Origin: Verrucomicrobiota bacterium
GTDB lineage: Bacteria; Verrucomicrobiota; Verrucomicrobiia; Verrucomicrobiales; Akkermansiaceae
NCBI GenBank assembly: GCA_030835305.1
Contig: JAURPJ010000015.1
Span: 1 to 64,000, forward strand
Reading direction: 5' to 3'
DNA length: 64,000 bases
In this document: positions 1 through 7,545 of the stretch, in pieces
How the letters are laid out: each line of letters opens with the position of its first letter
Position numbering within the stretch: position 1 is the stretch's first letter
Program-made: the position numbers and the translations under genes
The notes under the pieces: model-generated
Seen by the model: the letters and a program-made list of their open reading frames with translations, nothing else
What the model was told of the DNA's origin: nothing
The model's database searches: none

Positions 1-128
1 AAGTGGAGCGATTTTTCGCTTGGTTATTCAACTCACGCCGAACTGTTGTGCGTTACGAATACCACCACCTCAACTACGCGGGTTTCATCCACCTTGCCTG
101 CGTAAAAATCCTGCTCCAACATTTATGA
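1..128 (+). mobile_element. 3' end of an IS5-like transposase gene (cut by window edge)
   Basis: Reading codons from base 3 gives about 41 residues ending in TGA at 126-128. The peptide holds ERFFAWL followed by [10 protein letters not shown], which matches the end of the DDE domain of IS5-type transposases (family pattern E-R-x-F-A-W-L then R-x-x-x-R-Y-E). The Glu of ERFFAWL would be the last acidic catalytic residue. The rest of the gene lies left of the window, so I cannot say whether the element is intact. I see no clear terminal inverted repeat after the stop. The next gene, on the other strand, ends inside this reading frame (6-bp overlap), so the insertion may have supplied that gene's stop codon. 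Confidence 0.65.
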
Positions 129-473
129 GATGACTTCTAGAAAGGTAATGGAGGTCAAAATAAGTTGGGATAGAAGGTAGGTGGTGGCGCCCCACTCGTT
201 TATAAAAGAGCTTTGATTGCCTCTGGTTGGTTCTCTGAAGCGGACCTCCCGTAGGGTCAGTCCGATGACGGTGAGGAATACCAAAACTTTGGCTTGATAG
301 AAATAGAGATCAGGATCTTGATTACCCAACAGGAAGAGGGTCAAAAGGCAGGGAGTCAACCAGACTGCCAGCTGAAGCAATTGGGGCTTGTTTTGAGGTG
401 GAGAGGGCCTGGTGCCTCTTTGGTAGGCGCGTACCCACTCAAGAAATTCTTTTTCTGGATTCGGATTTTTCAT
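123..473 (-). CDS. small three-helix membrane protein
   Basis: Predicted protein of 116 residues, not recognised as a named family. A charged N-terminus with a Pro-rich stretch (about 22-30) is followed by three hydrophobic segments near residues 32-50, 57-75 and 97-113. I chose the internal ATG at 473 because the upstream extension in the same frame is polar and unlike protein. No convincing Shine-Dalgarno sequence is visible, which is common in this window. The last two codons lie inside the end of the IS5-like transposase gene, so the C-terminus may be altered or truncated by that insertion. Function unknown. Confidence 0.55.
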   Translation of the reverse strand: MKNPNPEKEFLEWVRAYQRGTRPSPPQNKPQLLQLAVWLTPCLLTLFLLGNQDPDLYFYQAKVLVFLTVIGLTLREVRFREPTRGNQSSFINEWGATTYLLSQLILTSITFLEVIS

Positions 474-621
474 CTCAGCCCAAGGGTAGCGCGTCGTGTT
501 CGTTTGGAGGGAATCGAAAACGATAGAGGGATTATCGTTCGAAATGATGGCGGAGGAGTCGTGACTTTGGGGGCAGAGCGATCTGGATTGCCTTGTGAGT
601 GAAGACGGGTATGGTCCGCCG

Positions 622-1965
622 ATGATTTTGCGAACTTCGTTTTTGCTGGTTGCTACCGTGTCCATTGTTTCAGCAAAGCCGAATATCGTCGTCCTTTACT
701 CTGATGATGCGGGATACGCGGACTTTGGGTTTCAGCCTAACTGCGCGGAAGATATGAAGGAGCTCACCCCCAATATCGACCGGATTGCAAGAAAAGGCGC
801 TAGGTTTTCGAATGCATATATGGCCGGCTCGGTATGCTCGCCATCGCGAGCCGGACTGATGACCGGGCGTTATCAGCAGAGGTTTGGCTATGACAATAAT
901 CTTCCTCCCGGCTTTCAAAGCGGGTTGGATTTGAAGGAAAACTTTGGCGTGGAATATCTCAAGGGGCTAGGTTACTCCACGGGACTCGTGGGTAAGTGGC
1001 ATTTGGGATATCCTGCGGATTACCACCCGAACAAGCGTGGATTTGATTGGTTCTATGGTCTGCTGCAGGGCTCGCGACCTTACTATGAAATACCGAAGCC
1101 GAGTGCCAATCGGGTGATTCAGGAGAATGGCAAAGTTACCAAGGAAGATGGCTACGTGACCGACCGGTTTGGGGATGCGGCTTGTCGGTTTATTCGAGAG
1201 AACAAGGAGGCACCGTTTTTTCTTTTCGTCTCCTTCACTTCACCTCACGGACCTCTTCAGCCGAAGCCGGAAGATGCCAGGAGGGTGGCGCATATCGAGC
1301 AAAAGAAGCGCGCCAGCTATGCCGGGTTGATCGTGAGTCTCGATGACAATGTGGGCAAGGTATTGGACTGCCTGGAGACTGAAGGACTGGATGAAAATAC
1401 GATCGTTTTGTTTACCAATGACAATGGTGGGCAAACCTCAACAGGAGCGAACAATGCACCGCTTCAGGGGAAGAAGGGAACCTTATGGGAAGGTGGCGTG
1501 AGAGTTCCGTGGGTGATGAAGTGGAAGGGAAGGATTGCAGCGGGAAGTGTGATTGATAAACCGGTTATCGCGCTTGATTTGTTCCCGACCTTTGTGGAAG
1601 CGGCGGGTGGAACGGTGAATCCGGATTGGAATCTTGATGGTAGGAGCTTTCTGACGGGGCTCGATGGAGAGCCAGAAATCGCTAGGGGAACGGAGATGCC
1701 TAGGCCGTTGTTTTGGAGGCAAGGCGGGAGTGGTGGTCCCCGGGCGATGAGGGAGGGAAAGTGGAAGATCGTTCACAATCGCAAGACTGGGGAGGAACCT
1801 GCTCTCTTTGACCTGAGGCAGGATATCGGGGAGTCTGAAAATCTCGCGAAGGAGCAAGTTGAAGTGTTCAAGGCCATGTTAAAAAAACTTAATGCATGGG
1901 AGAAGCAGTTGGAAAAACCGCGTTGGGGCCCTGGTGCTTTATCGACGAAATCGAAAAAGAAATAG
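622..1965 (+). CDS. secreted Cys-type sulfatase (S1 family)
   Basis: Arylsulfatase-like enzyme of about 447 residues, expected to hydrolyse sulfate esters, probably on carbohydrate, outside the cytoplasm. From ATG 622 there is a signal peptide (residues 1-18, ending VSA before KPNIVVLYSDD). The metal-binding DD follows at 28-29. The signature C-S-P-S-R starts at Cys72; this Cys would be converted to formylglycine. GKWHLG at 124-129 is the second S1 signature. An in-frame GTG at 595 exists, but using it would put nine polar residues before the signal peptide. The gene ends at a strong bidirectional terminator shared with the convergent LamG gene. The exact substrate cannot be read from sequence. 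Confidence 0.93.
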   Translation: MILRTSFLLVATVSIVSAKPNIVVLYSDDAGYADFGFQPNCAEDMKELTPNIDRIARKGARFSNAYMAGSVCSPSRAGLMTGRYQQRFGYDNNLPPGFQSGLDLKENFGVEYLKGLGYSTGLVGKWHLGYPADYHPNKRGFDWFYGLLQGSRPYYEIPKPSANRVIQENGKVTKEDGYVTDRFGDAACRFIRENKEAPFFLFVSFTSPHGPLQPKPEDARRVAHIEQKKRASYAGLIVSLDDNVGKVLDCLETEGLDENTIVLFTNDNGGQTSTGANNAPLQGKKGTLWEGGVRVPWVMKWKGRIAAGSVIDKPVIALDLFPTFVEAAGGTVNPDWNLDGRSFLTGLDGEPEIARGTEMPRPLFWRQGGSGGPRAMREGKWKIVHNRKTGEEPALFDLRQDIGESENLAKEQVEVFKAMLKKLNAWEKQLEKPRWGPGALSTKSKKK

Positions 1966-2008
1966 GACAAACAGAGATTAATCTGTTGGTATCCTAACGC
2001 CCGACAAA

Positions 2009-2038
2009 AAAAGCACCGGTATTGCTACCGGTGCTTTT
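2009..2038. terminator. bidirectional intrinsic terminator
   Basis: A perfect 13-bp inverted repeat (AAAAGCACCGGTA at 2009-2021 and its complement at 2026-2038) with a TTGC loop and A/T tracts on both sides. It lies between the convergent sulfatase and LamG genes and can serve both. Confidence 0.9.
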
Positions 2039-2057
2039 GGGTCAATCGTAATTTTCG

Positions 2058-4229
2058 CTATTTGGCTTCCACTCTGAAGAAGAGCTTCGAAACTCCCGGG
2101 TCAGGGTTAGGGAATGTAAGCGTAGTGGTGCCATCTTGCCCCATGATGGCATCGTTAATATCTGAGCTGAAGTCGGACAGGTCGGTTGAGTAATAAAGGC
2201 CATAGGATGCGCCTTGGCGTGAGGTGAAGGTGATGCTGAATTGCCCGTTCGCTCCGATACTAGGGTCGAATAGTATATCAGTAATAACCAGACCTGCACC
2301 ACTGCCAGCGGTAGGAACCATGGCTTCTCTCACTTGTGCTTCGGTAAGAGCGGCGCCATAGACTTTCACTTCGTCAATCGAGCCGTTGAAGCTCTGTCCT
2401 GCCGGGTCGGGAGCATCTCGGCCGTGACCACCGATGATGATGGGTAGTGTCTCTGATCCCAAAGGATTCCCTGCTCCGCGAAGCGTCTCAATCCCATTGA
2501 TGTAGATGACCTTATCTGTCCCGTCATACTGGAAGGCCATGTGGGTCCATTCACCGGGGGCCACAATTCCACCGTTATTGAGGTCATTGCCCCAATGGCC
2601 GTAATGAGCATGCGAACCATCGGCCTCATCGCGGATTCCGTGGTGGAGTTGTTGATTGTTCCCCGGACCATCTTCGGCTCCGAAGATCATATGGTCGCCT
2701 GCGGCTCCTCCCTTGGTGGTCGTGCCATTCCAGTTGATCCAAGCCATCGCGGTGTAGACACCGCCGGTGGTGCTTGAGGCACCTAAGCCAAGGTCGATTC
2801 CGCTAAATCCTGTCTGGACGTAGGCGTCATTCGCTCCGGTACGATTGCCCACAAAGGCATTTCCAAACGAGGCGTCTTGTCCTTCGCCGTAGGCCGCTCC
2901 GCCCTGGAGAACACCAGGGGTGCCAAGACTTCCAAGGTTTTCAACTTCCGTGCCATTTTCGACATTGAAGGAATAATACAGAAGGGGTTCCGGGAGCTCG
3001 GGGACCGCAGGAGTGCTGTTGGGATCGTTGGGGTCGCTGCCTCCGTCAATCTCCTCATTGTCGTCAAACAGGTCTCCGTCGGAATCCACAGAGTTTGGAT
3101 CGCTCATGTGGACATCGACTTCATCTCCATCACTGAGGGAATCTCCATCAGAATCGGCTACGAGGGGATCGGTGCCGGTGTTGGTGATATCAACAAAACT
3201 ACTTGTGTTGGTTTCGACATCGTCGGTGAGGCCATCGTCGTCACTGTCATTATCGTTGGGAAGGGTATTAATGTTGAACTCTTCCAAATTGGTCAGATTG
3301 TCTGAGTCCGGGTCGCCGTCCGGCCCATTGTTGATGTCCGTGCTACCGTCATCGTCGGGGTCCAAGCCGTAGCGCTCTTCCCAGGCGTTGGGGAGCCCGT
3401 CGCCGTCGCTGTCCGTAGGAGCCGGGATAAGAGTGGAAAGAGGCTCTCCCGCCACACCGGCATCGTAGATCTCGGACACCTCGGCCGCAGTCAGGGCCCG
3501 GTCCCACATGGCGACATCATCGATAAATCCATTGAACTCGCGACCATTGTCGGGGTTGCATCCGATGCAAAGAACATTGTTGTTGCCGCCGCTGGCAGCG
3601 ATTGTAGCAGGACCAGCGCCGGTCGCCTCGAGGACGCCATCGACATAAAGCTGCGTTGCACCTCCATTGGTCGTGGTTGCGACAATGTGGTGCCAGTTCC
3701 CGTCACCGGCCGGCGCTGCACCATAGGAAGTGATGGTTTCAATATCCCCTGTTCCTCCGGCATATGAGAAAGTGACCGGGTCGAGATCACTACGGCGGGC
3801 CACGCGGTAGTCGCTTCCTTCCCCGTGGGCTATAATGGCCTGCCAGCTTGCACTCCATTGGTTGGCCTTGACCCAGACTGAGATTGAGAGATCGGCACCT
3901 GTGCGGTCGATATCGTCAGTAGTGGCGGATGGATCAGGCACGGTAATGTTGTTACCCTGACCTCCGGGGAAGTTGCCAAATTGTCCAAATCCGGCACCCA
4001 AGCCGTCGCTCGCAGCGTCTGTAAAAGTCACGCTTCCATTGATATTACCATTGTCAGGGGTGGTGCCGCCTGAACCCGGCACAAGTGCCGCGAAATCTTT
4101 GGCATCTCCATCCATCGGCCAGTAATTGAGTAGCCCGTTTTCGATCTGGGCTGATGCAGTTGCGCTGGTGAAAAGAAGTAACCCCGCGCAAGCCCCAAGG
4201 GTTCTTCCAAATGTCTTGTGTGTGTTCAT
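2058..4229 (-). CDS. secreted LamG / thrombospondin type-3 repeat protein
   Basis: A 723-residue exported protein with a signal peptide (1-28, ending SASAQ-like). A first LamG/concanavalin-like domain spans about 30-258. An Asp-rich thrombospondin type-3/EF-hand-like stretch follows (about 272-405, with repeats such as DSDGDGLPNAWEERYG). A second LamG domain lies at about 412-630. The last 75 or so residues form a beta-rich module with the pattern S-R-x-G-x-x-Y-G-x-x-Y-S-x-D-L, also found at the C-terminus of the 40580-42112 protein. The Asp repeats should bind calcium and the LamG domains probably bind glycan or protein. Such proteins are typical of Verrucomicrobiota and Planctomycetota envelopes. 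No catalytic motif is visible. Confidence 0.88.
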   Translation of the reverse strand: MNTHKTFGRTLGACAGLLLFTSATASAQIENGLLNYWPMDGDAKDFAALVPGSGGTTPDNGNINGSVTFTDAASDGLGAGFGQFGNFPGGQGNNITVPDPSATTDDIDRTGADLSISVWVKANQWSASWQAIIAHGEGSDYRVARRSDLDPVTFSYAGGTGDIETITSYGAAPAGDGNWHHIVATTTNGGATQLYVDGVLEATGAGPATIAASGGNNNVLCIGCNPDNGREFNGFIDDVAMWDRALTAAEVSEIYDAGVAGEPLSTLIPAPTDSDGDGLPNAWEERYGLDPDDDGSTDINNGPDGDPDSDNLTNLEEFNINTLPNDNDSDDDGLTDDVETNTSSFVDITNTGTDPLVADSDGDSLSDGDEVDVHMSDPNSVDSDGDLFDDNEEIDGGSDPNDPNSTPAVPELPEPLLYYSFNVENGTEVENLGSLGTPGVLQGGAAYGEGQDASFGNAFVGNRTGANDAYVQTGFSGIDLGLGASSTTGGVYTAMAWINWNGTTTKGGAAGDHMIFGAEDGPGNNQQLHHGIRDEADGSHAHYGHWGNDLNNGGIVAPGEWTHMAFQYDGTDKVIYINGIETLRGAGNPLGSETLPIIIGGHGRDAPDPAGQSFNGSIDEVKVYGAALTEAQVREAMVPTAGSGAGLVITDILFDPSIGANGQFSITFTSRQGASYGLYYSTDLSDFSSDINDAIMGQDGTTTLTFPNPDPGVSKLFFRVEAK

Positions 4230-4346
4230 AGGAAACTCGAAATTAATGCATCTTTCACGGCAGATCCATCAAAAACCTCTCGAAATTACATCGAGACGAT
4301 ATTTAATCAGCCTAAATTATCCATAAAGATCCAACAGCTTTAGTAG

Positions 4347-4762
4347 TCATGCGAGCAAAAGTATCGTGGCCGGAGATTCCGAAGTCTCAGCCTCGTGAAA
4401 TATCTCGAGTTGGGTCTGGCCCATCTTGCCAAGCTGGAATGTCCGCTTGTGGTCGGGAATATTCCAGATACCGGGATCTCCTTTGAACGCGTCCTTTCAC
4501 TTGGAAAACACGCCGGGACTAAGACCGTCGCCAAGGCGAATGAAAGGCTTCGCAAGTGGGCTGCGAGTCGAGCAAGCGTGGGCGTGTTGGATTTTCTCAA
4601 ATTCCACCAACAAGCCTCGAGGAATTTTGAAGTGGAAGTGGTTGGGAAGAGAATTCCGGTAGGAAAAAACCGCGAGCTCTTCCTACAGTGGGATCAGATT
4701 CATCCGACCCTCGAAGGGTGACTGTGCCGTTGCCTCGGAATCTTTATCCAATGTTGGAGGCC
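4347..4762 (+). pseudogene. remnant of an SGNH/GDSL hydrolase
   Basis: An open frame from about 4347, with no ATG at its head, reads like the C-terminal part of an SGNH hydrolase: an L-E-L-G-L-A-H-L helix, a strand followed by GNIPD, then Q-W-D-Q-I-H-P-T-L-E-G, which corresponds to the conserved D-x-x-H-P block V. It stops at TGA 4719-4721. In the next frame the expected tail appears to continue (A-V-A-S-E-S-L-S), which points to a frameshift. The N-terminal half with the nucleophile is absent. Most likely a decayed gene; family assignment is by motif only. Confidence 0.5.
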
Positions 4763-4779
4763 CGCCGCAAACCCAGAAA

Positions 4780-7272
4780 TCATTCAAAGAGGTCCATTTG
4801 TGGTGAATTTGCTTCGGGAAGGGCTTTCTTGGCCTTGGGTGATGTCTTTTTCTCCTTATTTGGTTTGGTGGAAGTCATCTCAAGGTGGCTTAGGATTTCT
4901 TTGGCCCGGTCGAGGATGTTTTTGGGAAGGCCGGCTAATCTTGCAACCTGAATCCCGTAAGATTTATCTGCCTGGCCCGGGAGGATTTTGCGCAGGAAAA
5001 TGATGTCGTCATTCCATTCGCGGACAGCGACATTGAAATTCGCCACGGAATCCCTGGAAGCGGAAAGGGCGCAGAGTTCGTGGTAGTGGGTTGCAAATAA
5101 AGTACGGCATCGGACTTCATCATGAAGATGTTCGGCGACCGACCAGGCTATAGAGAGTCCATCGAAGGTGGCGGTGCCTCGTCCGATTTCATCAAGAATG
5201 ACGAGGGAGTTTTCGGTGGCGTTGTTGACGATGAGCGAGGTTTCGTTCATCTCGACCATGAAGGTCGATTGCCCTTTGGCAAGATCGTCGGAAGCGCCAA
5301 CCCGGCAGAAAATTCGGTCGGTCAGGCCAATGTGAGCATGCTCGGCAGGGACATAAGCTCCGATTTGAGCCATCAGGGTGATGAGGGCAATTTGTCGGAT
5401 GTAGGTCGATTTTCCGGCCATGTTGGGGCCGGTGAGGAGTTGAAGGAGGCTCTCTTCCGGATCAATGAGGGTATCGTTAGGAACGAACTTTTCTTCCACG
5501 AGGGTCTGCTCCAGGACCGGGTGGCGGCCGTTCACGATTTGGAGGTGCCGGGACTCGTCGAGGACCGGGCGGGTGTGCTGGTAGAGTTGGGCGGTTTCGG
5601 CAAAGGAAATGAGAACGTCTAGTGTCGCGAGAGCATCGGCTGTATTTTGAAGGGGGACGAGATGATCGGTGACTCCGGCGCGGAGTTTGATAAACTCGTC
5701 GTATTCCAGTGACTTGGCGCGATCATCGGCGCCGAGAACTTTGCCTTCGACCTCCTTAAGCTCGGGCGTAATGAAGCGCTCGGCATTGGCCATCGTTTGC
5801 TTCCGTTGGTAGTCGTCGGGGGCTTGGTCGGCTTTTGACTTTGTGATTTCGATGAAGTAACCAAAGACGTTGTTGAACTTGATTTTGAGTGTGTCGATGC
5901 CGGTGCGCTTGCGCTCGGAAGCTTGCATTTCAGCGATCCATTGTTTGCCGGAGCGGGAGGCGTTTCGGAGTTCGTCGAGAGCTTCGGAGTGACCATCTCG
6001 AATGATTCCTCCGTCTTTGAGTTGGGCTGGAGGTTCGTCGACGAGAGCGTTTTGGAGGGTCTCGACAAGGTCGGGGAATTCTTGAACGAAATCTGAAAGC
6101 TGGGTTTTGAGATTTGAAGCCTGGGAAGGGAGCGAAGAAAGGTCGGCTTTAAGGTCGGGGATGCGTTCGAGCGAAACCTGGAGCGACTTGAGGTCGCGGG
6201 CGTTGCCCGATCCTTGCGAAAGTCTGCCGGTGGTGCGTTCGATGTCGCGGATCTGCTTCAATGAGTCGCGAAGCTTGGTGAGGAGGTAGGGCTCGGCGAG
6301 AAGGGAATCGACAAGGTCGAGTCGGGCGGTGAGTTCGGAAAGATCGCGAAGTGGATGAAGGATCCAGTCGCGAAGTTTGCGAGCCCCCATGGGTGTTGAA
6401 GTGCGGTCGAGGACCCCGAGCAAGGTGTGCTGTTTTCCGGAACGGGATTCGACGAGGTCGAGGTTGAGTTGCGAAGCGGAGTCGATGAGGACGTAATCGG
6501 CGATGTTGCGCACGGAGAGTCCTTGCAAGTGATCGCAGTTTCGACGAAGCTGGAAAGTCAAGTAGTGCAGCGCGCCTCCGGCTGCGGAGAGGGCGGCGGT
6601 CATTCCCGAGCAGCCAAAGCCATCGAGCGACTGGACTTTGAATTGATCCTTGAGAGTGTGCAGGGCCTGGTCCGAGAGGAAGGCGTAGGAATCGTAAGGG
6701 AGGCAATTTCGCAGTCCGCCAAGCTCCTTGGCCTGATCTTCCGGAATGAGAAGTTCGGAGGGTGAAAGACGGGCGAGTTCATCTTCGAGTTGTTGTCGAT
6801 CGGCGAATTCGGCAACCGTAAATTCTCCGGTGGTGTGATCGGCGCAGGCGAGTCCAAGGCAGGGCTTTTTGGTGGAGCCGCCAAGGAAAACAGCGGCGAG
6901 GTAATTGTGAAGGGTGTCGTCGAGAAGCGAGAGATCATCGACGGTGGAGGCCGAGATGATTTGCGCGATTTCGCGTTCTACGATTTTTCCGGGCTGTGGT
7001 TCGGTGGTTTGCTCGGCGATGGCGACCCGCTTGTTGGCTTTGATGAGCTTTGCGATGTAGCCTTGGGCGGCGTGGTGCGGAACCCCGCACATGGGAATGT
7101 CGTTCCGCTTGGTCAGGGCAACGTTGAGGATGCCTGCCGCGGCTTTGGCGTCCTCGAAGAACATTTCATAAAAATCGCCGAGCCGATAGAGGAGAAGAAT
7201 GTCATCGGGCAGGGAACGACGCATGGCCATATACTGGGCCATCATCGGAGTGAGCTTCTTCTCTGCTGCCAT
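4780..7272 (-). CDS. mutS: DNA mismatch repair protein MutS
   Basis: Full-length MutS of 830 residues, which recognises mismatches and starts methyl-independent or MutL-dependent repair. The mismatch-binding F-Y-E motif is at 34-36. The core lever and clamp region follows, then Walker A GPNMAGKST at 615-623, Walker B VILDE at 691-695 and the A-T-H-Y-H-E-L motif near 727-733. I chose ATG 7272 (MAAEKK) because it lies just ahead of the conserved domain; an upstream in-frame ATG at 7389 would add 39 unrelated residues. No mutL is seen beside it. The gene appears to be a single unit between the SGNH remnant and the DUF1553 gene. Confidence 0.97.
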   Translation of the reverse strand: MAAEKKLTPMMAQYMAMRRSLPDDILLLYRLGDFYEMFFEDAKAAAGILNVALTKRNDIPMCGVPHHAAQGYIAKLIKANKRVAIAEQTTEPQPGKIVEREIAQIISASTVDDLSLLDDTLHNYLAAVFLGGSTKKPCLGLACADHTTGEFTVAEFADRQQLEDELARLSPSELLIPEDQAKELGGLRNCLPYDSYAFLSDQALHTLKDQFKVQSLDGFGCSGMTAALSAAGGALHYLTFQLRRNCDHLQGLSVRNIADYVLIDSASQLNLDLVESRSGKQHTLLGVLDRTSTPMGARKLRDWILHPLRDLSELTARLDLVDSLLAEPYLLTKLRDSLKQIRDIERTTGRLSQGSGNARDLKSLQVSLERIPDLKADLSSLPSQASNLKTQLSDFVQEFPDLVETLQNALVDEPPAQLKDGGIIRDGHSEALDELRNASRSGKQWIAEMQASERKRTGIDTLKIKFNNVFGYFIEITKSKADQAPDDYQRKQTMANAERFITPELKEVEGKVLGADDRAKSLEYDEFIKLRAGVTDHLVPLQNTADALATLDVLISFAETAQLYQHTRPVLDESRHLQIVNGRHPVLEQTLVEEKFVPNDTLIDPEESLLQLLTGPNMAGKSTYIRQIALITLMAQIGAYVPAEHAHIGLTDRIFCRVGASDDLAKGQSTFMVEMNETSLIVNNATENSLVILDEIGRGTATFDGLSIAWSVAEHLHDEVRCRTLFATHYHELCALSASRDSVANFNVAVREWNDDIIFLRKILPGQADKSYGIQVARLAGLPKNILDRAKEILSHLEMTSTKPNKEKKTSPKAKKALPEANSPQMDLFE

Positions 7273-7545
7273 CAGGGAATAGACTAGGAGAGAGGAGGCG
7301 GGGTGGGAATTTTGAAAATGGAAAAAGTTGGGGGGATTCGCATTCCCCAAGGTTGAATTTCGTTCCGTCCCCGGAGATCTTGAATCCAAAGCCGGGTGAT
7401 TGTGTGAAAATGAAGGAATAAAGCTGAGCCCCGCTTGATCCGCATCCGGTCAGGTCGCAATCAACCCAGATTGTCGGCTCGAGATCATTGGGGTGTCTGT
7501 AATTCCGGATTTTTGCTCCGACTCTGAAGTGAGGCATGGAACTCA

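Noticed and set aside
4719-4721. TGA at the end of the SGNH remnant as recoding
   Set aside because: The expected tail continues in another frame, so a frameshift explains the stop.
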